This document shows, in pieces, positions 6,493-14,177 of a stretch of 14,914 nt of DNA (positions are counted from its first letter, which is position 1; each line of letters opens with the position of its first letter). Position numbers and translations under genes: made by a program. This stretch comes from an uncultured Clostridia bacterium (GTDB taxonomy: Bacteria > Bacillota > Clostridia > Christensenellales > Aristaeellaceae). Under the pieces are notes generated by a model that saw only the letters and a list, made by a program, of their open reading frames with translations, was not told the DNA's origin and searched no databases. The stretch covers positions 1 through 14,914 of the forward strand of contig CALCTW010000103.1 in the NCBI GenBank assembly GCA_937907055.1. Reading direction: 5' to 3'.

Positions 6493-6526
6493 GCGCCGGC
6501 GGTGATCATCATCGCCGGCGCCTTTT
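6493..6526 (+). terminator. intercistronic hairpin after the binding-protein gene
   Basis: GCGCCGGCG (6493-6501) pairs perfectly with CGCCGGCGC (6513-6521) around an 11-nt loop, followed by only four T residues. The short T run suggests partial termination or a 3' stabilising stem that leaves more binding-protein mRNA than permease mRNA, a usual arrangement in such operons. The permease gene has its own ribosome binding site (GGAGGG) and no separate promoter is visible. Confidence 0.65.
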
Positions 6527-6560
6527 CAAAGCAACGCAAGTTTTTTCCGGAGGGATTCTC

Positions 6561-7472
6561 ATGAGCCAGACTAAGATCGTCCGTAAGTTGTCGGGCGCCA
6601 AAGCAGCGGAGAACACAAAGGCTTGGTTGATCATGCTGCCCAGCCTGATCCTGATGCTGTTCTTTGTGTGGGAGCCGCTGTTTGAGAGCGTACGCATGAG
6701 TCTGTACAAGACCCGCAATGTGGAACTGGTCCGATTCATCGGTTTTGACAACTATGTCAGTGTAATGGGCAAGGACGACTTCCTGCAGGCACTGACGAAC
6801 ACCTTCTCCTATACGTTCTGGTCCCTGTTGATCGGTTTCCTGCTGCCCATCGTGCTGGCCGTGATCATCGGCGAAACACGCCGCGGCAAGGGTTTCTTCC
6901 GCACAGTGGCCTATCTGCCCAACATGCTGCCGGGTCTGGCGGTCATCATTCTATGGTCCTCCTTCTTCTCCGCTGAAAAGTCCGGCGTGCTCAACATCCT
7001 GCTGAACGGATTGGGGATCCCGGCGCAGACCTATCTGACACGGGAGGAACTGGTCATCCCGATCATCATCATAATCGCCACATGGAAGGGCGCGGGCGCT
7101 ACCGCGCTGATCTACATGGCGAGCATCGCGAGCATCAGTCCGGAGCTCTATGAGGCCGCGGCGATCGACGGCGCCAATGTCTGGCAGCGCGTGTGGCACA
7201 TCCTGCTGCCGGCCATCCGAAAGCTGATGTCAACACTGCTGATCCTGCAGATCATTTCCGTGTTCCAGATCATGTACGAGCCCATGGTTTTGACCAAGGG
7301 CGGCCCGGATAACGCCTCGCTGTCTCTGATGCAGTTAATGTGGCAGTACGCTTTCGGCGGCAGCATGAACTACGGCAAGGCCTCCGCGGTGGCCGTCATC
7401 GTGACCGGTATCCTGCTGGTGATGACCGCCGTCTACTCCTATTTCAACCGTAAAGAATCCGACTGGGACTGA
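6561..7472 (+). CDS. sugar ABC transporter permease (MalF/UgpA type)
   Basis: A 303-aa inner-membrane permease with six predicted transmembrane segments, starting 'KAWLIMLPSLILMLFFVWEPLF' in two parts at about 20-41. The family hallmark EAA loop is at about 198-218: EAAAIDGANVWQRVWHILLP, which docks to the ATPase subunit. 'FRTVAYLPNMLPGLAVIILW' (113-132) is the typical MalF/UgpA segment. No large periplasmic P2 domain, so it resembles the short Gram-positive form. ATG 6561 follows GGAGGG. It pairs with the next gene product. No ATPase gene is present in the operon, so a shared MsmK-type ATPase encoded elsewhere is inferred. Confidence 0.95.
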   Translation: MSQTKIVRKLSGAKAAENTKAWLIMLPSLILMLFFVWEPLFESVRMSLYKTRNVELVRFIGFDNYVSVMGKDDFLQALTNTFSYTFWSLLIGFLLPIVLAVIIGETRRGKGFFRTVAYLPNMLPGLAVIILWSSFFSAEKSGVLNILLNGLGIPAQTYLTREELVIPIIIIIATWKGAGATALIYMASIASISPELYEAAAIDGANVWQRVWHILLPAIRKLMSTLLILQIISVFQIMYEPMVLTKGGPDNASLSLMQLMWQYAFGGSMNYGKASAVAVIVTGILLVMTAVYSYFNRKESDWD

Positions 7473-7492
7473 TGAAAGGAGCGTGAAAGCAC

Positions 7493-8362
7493 ATGAAGAA
7501 ACATCAACGCACCGGCGTTATTCGTGACTATGACATGCATTCCCCCTCCGTGAAGGTCCTGTACGGTTTTGTCCATTTTCTCTGTATCATCATGACGGTC
7601 ATCGCGCTGTTCCCCCTCATCTGGGTGTGTCTGGCAGGCTTTAAGGATCTGAAGGAGTTCGTCTCCAGCACCTCTCTCCTGCCCTCCACCTTCGATTTCA
7701 ATATGTTCTCCGGCACGTGGGATCAGTTAAACATCGCGAAGAACTACCTCAACTCCCTGCTGAGCGTGATCGGCAGTGTGGTATGCGCCATCGTCTTCAA
7801 CGGTCTGCTGGGTTACGGACTGGGGATCCTGAAGCCCAAGGGCTACGGCATCGTCAAAAAACTGGTCATGCTGTCCCTGCTCGTGCCCACCACCATCAGT
7901 ATCGTACCCCTTTTCATGAACATTCAGAAGCTGAACCTCGGCAACTCCTTCCTGCCGCTGTGGCTTTCCTTCGGCGCCAACGCGATGTATGTCGTGCTGT
8001 TCGTGCAGTTCTTTGAGTCGCTCCCCGCTTCGATCATTGAAGCGGCGCGTATCGACGGCGCCAGCCAGCTGCAGACTTTCTTCCGCATCGTGCTGCCGTT
8101 GTCCAAACCCATCTGCGCCGTCATCGCCATCTTTGCCGTGAACGCCGCCTGGTCGGACTTCCTGCTGCCTTATCTTGTATTGCGCGGCGGCCCGTTGCAG
8201 ACGGTCATGGTGCGTCTGTTCGTCTTCTCCACAGAACAGACGATCAATGCCGATACGATGATGCGTTCGGTCGTCTTCTCCATGATCCCGCCCATCATTC
8301 TGTTCTTCATCTTCCAGAAGCAGCTGACGGAGAATACTGTGTCCGTCGGCATCAAGGGTTGA
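7493..8362 (+). CDS. sugar ABC transporter permease (MalG/UgpE type)
   Basis: A 289-aa permease, the second half of the import channel, with six predicted transmembrane segments beginning near 25-48. The EAA loop is at about 183-203 (EAARIDGASQLQTFFRIVLP) with the expected helix and 'NAAWSDFLLPYLVLRG' after it. The C-terminal '...FIFQKQLTENTVSVGIKG' is the classic MalG/UgpE ending (GxxxGxxKG form). It starts 20 nt after the preceding permease with AAAGGAG upstream and ends 25 nt before the first GH65 gene. Confidence 0.95.
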   Translation: MKKHQRTGVIRDYDMHSPSVKVLYGFVHFLCIIMTVIALFPLIWVCLAGFKDLKEFVSSTSLLPSTFDFNMFSGTWDQLNIAKNYLNSLLSVIGSVVCAIVFNGLLGYGLGILKPKGYGIVKKLVMLSLLVPTTISIVPLFMNIQKLNLGNSFLPLWLSFGANAMYVVLFVQFFESLPASIIEAARIDGASQLQTFFRIVLPLSKPICAVIAIFAVNAAWSDFLLPYLVLRGGPLQTVMVRLFVFSTEQTINADTMMRSVVFSMIPPIILFFIFQKQLTENTVSVGIKG

Positions 8363-8387
8363 TCCAAATACCATCAGGGAGGTACTT

Positions 8388-10682
8388 ATGGCAAAGGTAG
8401 CTGATATCTACTTCGCGGTCGACCCGTGGAAGATCATTGAAAACGGCTTTGACCCGGCTTATTCCCGCGTGAGTGAGTCCGTGTTCTCTCTGGGAAATGA
8501 AACGCAGGGCGTGCGCGGCTGCTTTGACGAGGGCGGCAGTGTGGACAGCCTGCGCGGCGCGTACACAAACGGTGTATTCGATATGGAGCAGTTGAACCGC
8601 TCCTACAAGGGCATCATCGACAAAACGCACTTCATGGTGCCTTCTGCCGAATGGCTGATGACCGGCATCGAACTGGACGGCGAAAAACTGGATCTCGGCA
8701 AGGTTCGATTCAGCGATTTTACCCGTACGCTGGATATGAAGGCGGGAACGCTGACACGCAGTTTTGTATGGACCACCGCAACCGGTCGGCAGTTAAAGCT
8801 GACCTTCCTGCGCTTTGTGGATATGCTCCATCGTGAACGCGCCTATCAGCGCGTGACCCTGGAAGCGCTGAACTTTGACGGCAGTGTTACCTTCAGCAGC
8901 GGTCTTTCCTTTGACGCTGTCCATGAAGGTCACCGCAAATGCTTCTGGCAGAATGCCCGTGTGGAAGCCGAAGCCGGCCGTATGCTGCTGCAGGCCCGTA
9001 CCACGGCTTCCGGTCAGGAAGAGTTTGCCGGCGCGCTGGCGGACTTGCCCGGTGAAGTAACAGTAAATAAAAACGCGCAGACCGCCATCCTCACCTGCAC
9101 CGTGAAACTTCAGCAGGCTCAGCCTGTTCATCTGGACAAGAAAGTGGTCATCCTGTTTGACGGTACAGAAGGTGATGAACTGTGGCAGAACGGTCTGGCC
9201 GCGATGGATGCCTGCGAAAAGGCATCGCTGGACGACGCCCTGCAGGCCCAGGCGGATTATTGGAACGCCTACTGGCGCACCTCTGATATCGATATCGTGC
9301 CCGCGGACGATGAAGTGTCCGAACTGGTCGCCGCCGAACAGCAGGGCATCCATTTCTGCTCCTTCCAGCTGGCGCAGACCTACAACGGCGGCAGTATGAA
9401 GCACAACATCGGCGCCAAAGGCCTGACCGGCGAAGCATACAACGGTCATGCCTTCTGGGATACCGAGGCCTGCTGTCTGCCTTTCTATCTCTTTACCAAT
9501 CCGCAGGCGGCACGCGATCTGCTTCTGTTCCGCTACAATACACTGCCCATGGCCATCGAACGCGCAAAGATGCTGGATTGCAAGGGCGCGTGCTATCCCA
9601 TCGCCACCCTCAACGGCGATGAAGCCTGTCCCCTGTGGCAGCACGCCAGTTTGCAGCTGCAGCCTTCCACGGCCGTGGCTTACGGCATCTGGCACTATGT
9701 GCACCTGACAGAAGACACGGATTTCCTGTGGCGATACGGCGCGGAGATCCTGCTGCAGATCGCGCGATTCATGGCCAGCCGTGTAGAAAAGAGCAGCCGC
9801 ACCGGCAAGTATGGCTATTACGGCGTCATGGGGCCGGACGAGTTCCACATGATGGTCAACAATAATGCCTATACCAACTACATGGGCCTTCGCACCCTGC
9901 AGTACGCGGCGGAAGTGATGACACGAATGGCTGATGAACAGCCTGACGCCTGCGCCACTCTGATGCAGAAGACGGCGCTGACGCGCAACGAGATCGAACA
10001 TTGGCAGCATATCGCCGATAATATGTATATCCCTCAGACAGCCGAGGGCGTGATCGAACAGCATGATGGTTTCTTCGACCTGCCGCATACCGAGATCAAT
10101 GATATTCCGGTCAGCGAATTCCCGCTGTATGAACACTGGTCGTATGACAGGATCTATCGCTCCGATATGATCAAACAGCCCGATGTGCTGATGTTCCTGT
10201 ACCTGTACAATTCTTCGTTCTCTGAACAGGTCAAGCGTGTCAATTATGATTTCTATCAGCCGCGCACCATCCACGAATCCTCTCTGTCGCCGGCCATCCA
10301 CTCGATCCTGGCGGCTGAACTGGACAAGATGGACGAGGCGGTCAGTTTCTTCGGCTATGCCACACGCCTGGATCTGGACAATTACAACCGCAACACCCGT
10401 GAAGGCCTGCATATCACCAGTATCGCCATGGCCTGGGCCGGGATCGTGTATGGTTTTGCCGGTCTGCGCAGCGACGGTGATCAGCTGATCTTCGCGCCGC
10501 GCCTGCCGGAACGCTGGAAGCAGCTGACCTTCTCGATCATGTATCGCGGACGGGTGATCCGGATCCGCATGGAAGCCGAGAAGACCGGTTTTGTGCTGAA
10601 TGAGGGCGAGCCGCTGGAAGTCAGCATCTATGGCAAGCCGGTCACACTGACCGGTGAGGAACGCGTGATCCCCCGCGCATAA
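8388..10682 (+). CDS. GH65 glycoside phosphorylase, first copy
   Basis: A 764-aa cytoplasmic enzyme of family GH65, which splits alpha-glucosides with inorganic phosphate to beta-glucose 1-phosphate plus an acceptor by an inverting mechanism. Layout fits the family: N-terminal beta-sandwich (about 1-290), linker, (alpha/alpha)6 barrel (about 320-700), C-terminal beta sheet. Key positions visible: FWDTE 357-361 (glucose pocket), general acid Glu485 in GPDEFH, the NNNAYTN segment after it, KQPDV with Lys596-Gln597, and the phosphate-site segment HESSLS at 629-634. The acceptor-side loop is unusual: 'NGDEACPLWQHASLQLQPST'. In the segment before the last barrel helix, the usual A-G-(S/T)-W reads A-M-A-W (Met681). 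No signal peptide. AGGGAGGT precedes the ATG. The substrate may be maltose, kojibiose, nigerose, trehalose or a rarer glucoside; I cannot choose. Confidence 0.92.
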   Translation: MAKVADIYFAVDPWKIIENGFDPAYSRVSESVFSLGNETQGVRGCFDEGGSVDSLRGAYTNGVFDMEQLNRSYKGIIDKTHFMVPSAEWLMTGIELDGEKLDLGKVRFSDFTRTLDMKAGTLTRSFVWTTATGRQLKLTFLRFVDMLHRERAYQRVTLEALNFDGSVTFSSGLSFDAVHEGHRKCFWQNARVEAEAGRMLLQARTTASGQEEFAGALADLPGEVTVNKNAQTAILTCTVKLQQAQPVHLDKKVVILFDGTEGDELWQNGLAAMDACEKASLDDALQAQADYWNAYWRTSDIDIVPADDEVSELVAAEQQGIHFCSFQLAQTYNGGSMKHNIGAKGLTGEAYNGHAFWDTEACCLPFYLFTNPQAARDLLLFRYNTLPMAIERAKMLDCKGACYPIATLNGDEACPLWQHASLQLQPSTAVAYGIWHYVHLTEDTDFLWRYGAEILLQIARFMASRVEKSSRTGKYGYYGVMGPDEFHMMVNNNAYTNYMGLRTLQYAAEVMTRMADEQPDACATLMQKTALTRNEIEHWQHIADNMYIPQTAEGVIEQHDGFFDLPHTEINDIPVSEFPLYEHWSYDRIYRSDMIKQPDVLMFLYLYNSSFSEQVKRVNYDFYQPRTIHESSLSPAIHSILAAELDKMDEAVSFFGYATRLDLDNYNRNTREGLHITSIAMAWAGIVYGFAGLRSDGDQLIFAPRLPERWKQLTFSIMYRGRVIRIRMEAEKTGFVLNEGEPLEVSIYGKPVTLTGEERVIPRA

Positions 10683-10688
10683 TAAACC

Positions 10689-10719
10689 AATCCGCCTGCA
10701 CACGCTGCGGGCGGATTTT
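10689..10719 (+). terminator. intercistronic hairpin between the two GH65 genes
   Basis: AATCCGCCTGC (10689-10699) pairs with GCGGGCGGATT (10707-10717), 11 bp with one wobble pair and a 7-nt loop, then TTTTG. The T run is too short for a full terminator. It follows a double stop TAATAA and comes just before the next AAGGAGGT, so it probably trims or moderates expression of the second enzyme. Confidence 0.55.
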
Positions 10720-10737
10720 GACAAGGAGGTCTCCCCC

Positions 10738-12903
10738 ATGAACCAGTGGATGATCCAACGAGAAGGATTCGACCCCCGGCAGGTGGTCACGGACGGAAAC
10801 CGTTTTCTGTGCGCCAACGGCTATATGGGCATGCGCGGCGTGATCGAAGAAGCCGGAAGTGACCTGTTTCCTGCCATCACGCTGGCCGGTGTCTATGACC
10901 GATATCAGGATAAATGGCGTGAGCCTGTCAACGCGCCGCTGTGTCTGTATGTAAAGGCAGTCTTCAACGGAAAACCCCTGGCCTTAACGGAAACAGAAGC
11001 CGTAAGCCACGTATCCGGCATCGACTACAAACACGGGATATATCACCGTGATACGGATTTCGGCACCGCGCGTGTGCAAAGCGAGCGCGTCGTGTCCATG
11101 GCTGAAACGCACCTGCTGGCAGACCGGATGCGGTTGACTTTCGCGGAAGACGGCGCTCTGATCCTTTACGCCGGCATCTCCACCGATATCTGGGATATCA
11201 ACGGCCCTCACCTGTTCGATTTCAGAGAAGAGCAGGGCGAGACGCTGCTGGTGGAAGCCGTGACCGGTCAGAAGGGGATCACGGTGTCCGTTGCCGAACG
11301 GGTCCTGCTGAACGCGGACGCGGATATTTCTTGTGAGCACACGGAAAACGGCCTTTTCCGGGTGTTCCGCAGGACGGTCAAAGCCGGTGAAACGCTCACT
11401 TTGTGCGCTTTTGCCGCGGTCTATACTTCGCTGGATACGAATACTCCCGCCAATGCCGCGAAAACACTTTGCGGCGCGCAGGCGGAAGCCGGTTTTGATG
11501 CCTGCCTGTCCGCGCACCGGGCCGCGTGGGATCACGTGCGTGACCTTTCCGGCATTGACATGGAAGGCAATGAACAAGCCGCGCAGGGACTGCACGCGAG
11601 TCAGTATCACCTGAACAGCATCGCGCCGCGTCACGCGGAAAGCATGTCCATCCCGGCACGCGGCCTGTCCGGACAGACCTACAAGGGCGCCATCTTCTGG
11701 GATTCGGAGATCTTTTTCTTCCCCATGTTTGTCTATACGCAGCCGGAGATCGCGCGCGCGTTGCTGCGCTACCGCATCGAAACGCTGCCCGGCGCGCTGA
11801 AAAAGGCCAAAGAATATGATTATTCCGGTGCCTTCTACGCGTGGGAAAGCCAGGAAGGCGGAGAGGAAGGCTGCACCAATTTCAATGTGGTGGATGTATT
11901 CACCCATCGTCCGGTGCGTACCTACTTCCGTGACAAGCAGATCCATATCAGCGCCGATATCGCCTACGCGCTCCGCAATTATTACGAGATCACCGGCGAC
12001 AGGACCTTGCTGGAAGAGGGCGGCGCGAAGGTGATCCTGGAATGCGCGCGCTTCTACATCAGCCGCGCTCAGCTTCGCGCCGATCGGAAAGCGATCGACT
12101 ATCCGGATGTGATCGGCCCGGACGAGTATCATGAGCGTGTGACCAACAACGCCTTTACCAACCGCATGATCCGTCACTGCATGGAAAGCGCGCTGATGCT
12201 GAAAGAAGTGTTCGCGGATCAAACTGAATGGTTCGCCGCGCTGCTGGACGAACTGGATTACACGGAAGACTGGGCACTGCTGAATGATCTGTGCCCGCGG
12301 ATCCGCGCGCCCCGTACACGCGAACAGGTCATTGAACAGTTCGACGGATACTTCGACCTGGAGGACTGTTCTCTTGCCGAGGTGCGCGGCCGTTTGCGCG
12401 ACAAGCGTGAATACTGGGGAGGCGACCACGGCGTAGCCGGTGTCACGCAGGTGATCAAGCAGGCAGATGTCATCGCCATGATGGCGCTGTTCCCCGATGA
12501 CTTTACCGATGAACAAGTCGCCGCCAACTGGAATTTCTATGAGCCGCGCACCGAGCATGGCTCCAGTCTGTCGGCATGCATGTACGCGCTGACCGCCTGC
12601 CGGCTCGGCCGTCCGGATCTGGCCTGGGACCTGTTTATGAAGACTGCCACCATCGATATTACAGGCGGCGGCAAAGAATGGGCCGGCGAGATCTACATCG
12701 GCGGTACACATCCGGCTTCCAACGGCGGCGCGTGGATGATCGCGACCATGGGCTTTGCCGGTCTGCGCATGAAAAAAGGCAGGCCGGAGATCCATCCGAA
12801 CCTGCCTGAACAGATCAGCAAGCTGGTATTCCCGATCACGACCGGCGGAGAACGCCTGCGCGTGACCGTGACCCGCGAGGGCAGTACGATCGAAAAACTC
12901 TGA
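10738..12903 (+). CDS. GH65 glycoside phosphorylase, second copy
   Basis: A 721-aa GH65 enzyme, clearly a different subgroup from the one before it. Motifs: GAIFWDSE 317-324, general acid Glu463 in GPDEYHERVTNNAFTN, KQADV with Lys574-Gln575, and EHGSSLS at 606-612. The end of the barrel has 'GGTHPASNGGAWM', the usual Gly-rich form lost in the first copy. The acceptor loop is 'FYAWESQEGGEEGCTNFNVV' followed by a conserved 'RTYFRDKQIHISAD', a pattern I recall from Lachnospiraceae-type alpha-glucoside phosphorylases (nigerose or glucosyl-rhamnose types), but this is from memory only. AAGGAGGT is 8 nt before the ATG. The gene ends the operon and is followed by a terminator. Two adjacent GH65 genes suggest action on two linkages or chain lengths of one family of sugars. 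Confidence 0.93.
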   Translation: MNQWMIQREGFDPRQVVTDGNRFLCANGYMGMRGVIEEAGSDLFPAITLAGVYDRYQDKWREPVNAPLCLYVKAVFNGKPLALTETEAVSHVSGIDYKHGIYHRDTDFGTARVQSERVVSMAETHLLADRMRLTFAEDGALILYAGISTDIWDINGPHLFDFREEQGETLLVEAVTGQKGITVSVAERVLLNADADISCEHTENGLFRVFRRTVKAGETLTLCAFAAVYTSLDTNTPANAAKTLCGAQAEAGFDACLSAHRAAWDHVRDLSGIDMEGNEQAAQGLHASQYHLNSIAPRHAESMSIPARGLSGQTYKGAIFWDSEIFFFPMFVYTQPEIARALLRYRIETLPGALKKAKEYDYSGAFYAWESQEGGEEGCTNFNVVDVFTHRPVRTYFRDKQIHISADIAYALRNYYEITGDRTLLEEGGAKVILECARFYISRAQLRADRKAIDYPDVIGPDEYHERVTNNAFTNRMIRHCMESALMLKEVFADQTEWFAALLDELDYTEDWALLNDLCPRIRAPRTREQVIEQFDGYFDLEDCSLAEVRGRLRDKREYWGGDHGVAGVTQVIKQADVIAMMALFPDDFTDEQVAANWNFYEPRTEHGSSLSACMYALTACRLGRPDLAWDLFMKTATIDITGGGKEWAGEIYIGGTHPASNGGAWMIATMGFAGLRMKKGRPEIHPNLPEQISKLVFPITTGGERLRVTVTREGSTIEKL

Positions 12904-12910
12904 ACATAAT

Positions 12911-12943
12911 AAGCGGCGGTGGAAGTGCTCCATCGCCGCTTTT
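12911..12943 (+). terminator. terminator of the sugar operon, possibly bidirectional
   Basis: AAGCGGCGGTGGA (12911-12923) and TCCATCGCCGCTT (12929-12941) form a 13-bp stem with one G-U pair and a 5-nt loop, followed by TTTTCATT. It lies in the 52-nt gap between the second GH65 gene and the convergent regulator gene. Read on the minus strand, the same stem is followed by TTATTAT, so it may also end the regulator transcript. Confidence 0.8.
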
Positions 12944-12955
12944 CATTCGTTATTT

Positions 12956-13969
12956 TTATCCAATGGCTTTCACACTGCCGCGTTCGACCAGACGCACGGG
13001 CAGAATCACCTTTTTCTCCTTGATTTTCTCCTGACGCAGCTGCGCCAGGATCATATCCGTTGCCAGATTGCCCTTCTGTTCGGCATCCTGATGAATGGTG
13101 GTGAGACCGGGGATCGTCAGCTGCGCCAGATAATGGTCATCGAATCCTACGATCGACTTCGCGTCCGGCACAGAAACACCGCGTTCACTTAAGCCAGCCA
13201 TGATCCCGGCCGCCAGAATATCGGCCGATGCCACCACGCCGGTGATCTCTTCCCGATCCGCCAGCACACGCCCCAGCTGCTTGCCTTCCTGCACAGAGAT
13301 CTCCTGCGTGAAGAGAAGAGCCGGATCATACGGCACACCATACTCTGCCAGCGCGCGCTGATAGCCATGCAAACGCTGCTCGATCACGCCTCCCGGTTGA
13401 ATGGAAGGCGAAGCAAAGGCGATCACACGGTGACCATTTTCCAATAGATGCTTTGTGGCGAGATATCCGCCTGTTTCATCCTCCAAACCGATGCAGCACA
13501 CATCGGGATCATCCACATAACTGTCGATCAGCACGAACGGAATGCCCAGATTCCGCGCCGCGTCAAAGAAGGCATCCTGAAACATACCCATGAGGATCAA
13601 TCCTGACAAGCGCCAGCTCTGGATCAGCGCGGAAAGCGACGCGGTATCCTCAACGGAACGGACCATCAGATAATATCCTTCCTCGCGCGTACGCTTTTCA
13701 ACACTGGCAAAGATGGAACTCATAAACGGGTCGCTCATATTGCTGCCGGTATTCTGCGGCGTGATATGCGTAACGATGCCGATGATGGTGGACTGATCAC
13801 TGGCCAAAGAACGCGCCGACATACTGGGAGTATAGTGTTCCCGCTCAATGATCGCCCAGATCTTGGCGATCAATTCAGAAGAAACACGGCTTGTACGGTT
13901 ATGCACCACATTCGAGACCGTTGTGATGCTCACGCCTGCTTCGGCGGCGATATCCTTCAATGTTACCAT
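12956..13969 (-). CDS. LacI-family transcriptional regulator
   Basis: A 337-aa DNA-binding sugar-sensing repressor. The N-terminal helix-turn-helix is MVTLKDIAAEAGVSITTVSN followed by the hinge helix PSMSARSLAS (48-57). The rest is a periplasmic-binding-protein-like sensor domain ending in 'IVGFDDHYLAQLTIPGLTTI', the usual inducer-cleft element. The ATG at 13969 is chosen because the family starts at 'M-x-T-L-K-D-I-A' and TTGGAGAAG lies 6 nt upstream; the longer frame from ATG 13987 adds MMLEKS and has no ribosome binding site. The gene faces the GH65 operon. A related operator-like site lies at its own promoter and at the sugar operon promoter, so it probably represses both. The inducer is unknown. 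Confidence 0.93.
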   Translation of the reverse strand: MVTLKDIAAEAGVSITTVSNVVHNRTSRVSSELIAKIWAIIEREHYTPSMSARSLASDQSTIIGIVTHITPQNTGSNMSDPFMSSIFASVEKRTREEGYYLMVRSVEDTASLSALIQSWRLSGLILMGMFQDAFFDAARNLGIPFVLIDSYVDDPDVCCIGLEDETGGYLATKHLLENGHRVIAFASPSIQPGGVIEQRLHGYQRALAEYGVPYDPALLFTQEISVQEGKQLGRVLADREEITGVVASADILAAGIMAGLSERGVSVPDAKSIVGFDDHYLAQLTIPGLTTIHQDAEQKGNLATDMILAQLRQEKIKEKKVILPVRLVERGSVKAIG

Positions 13970-13992
13970 AGACTTCTCCAACATCATTGCTT

Positions 13993-14048
13993 GTTACGTT
14001 CGCGCGATGGCAGACAGATCGTTGTATGCAGCGCGTGAACGCATAACA
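13993..14048 (-). promoter_or_regulatory. putative regulator operator region in the LacI gene leader
   Basis: Just after the -10 box the minus strand reads TGTTATGCGTTCACGC (14048-14033), similar to the sugar operon site (shared core GTTA-x-GCGTT-x-A). About 26 nt further on lies an inverted partial copy, CGCGCGAACGTAAC (14006-13993), pairing 9 of 10 positions with CGTTCACGCG of the first. Two facing sites could let one tetramer or two dimers control the gene, i.e. negative autoregulation. Confidence 0.45.
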
Positions 14049-14054
14049 TAAAAA

Positions 14055-14083
14055 AATATACCTTCTTTTTCGCTTGTCTGCAA
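14055..14083 (-). promoter_or_regulatory. promoter of the LacI-family gene
   Basis: On the minus strand TTGCAG (14083-14078), a 17-bp spacer and TATATT (14060-14055). The start is expected near 14048, so the leader is about 78 nt. The promoter lies between the terminator of the secreted-protein gene and the regulator gene. Confidence 0.7.
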
Positions 14084-14117
14084 TACCTTACACACAAAAA
14101 AGTATATCAGAAGAAAG

Positions 14118-14160
14118 AAAAAGGGCTGCGACCGAACGCTTTCGCGTTCGATCGCAGCCC
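14118..14160 (-). terminator. strong intrinsic terminator of the secreted-protein gene
   Basis: Reading the minus strand, 17 bases (14160-14144) pair with 14139-14123 with a single U-G pair and a GAAA tetraloop, followed by TTTTTCTTTC. This is a very stable hairpin. It is 18 nt past the stop codon of the secreted-protein gene and isolates the regulator gene from that upstream transcript. Confidence 0.93.
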
Positions 14161-14177
14161 CTCAAATCATGAAATGA

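Noticed and set aside
8793..10817. 674-codon open frame antisense to the first GH65 gene
   Set aside because: It mirrors the codon bias of the GH65 gene on the other strand, has no ribosome binding site, and its product shows no coherent domain.
10984..12933. 649-codon open frame antisense to the second GH65 gene
   Set aside because: Same shadow effect; the plus-strand frame has all GH65 motifs and proper translation signals.
13985..13987. ATG 13987 as start of the LacI-family protein
   Set aside because: No ribosome binding site upstream; the family starts at M-V-T-L-K, and GGAGAAG sits correctly before ATG 13969.
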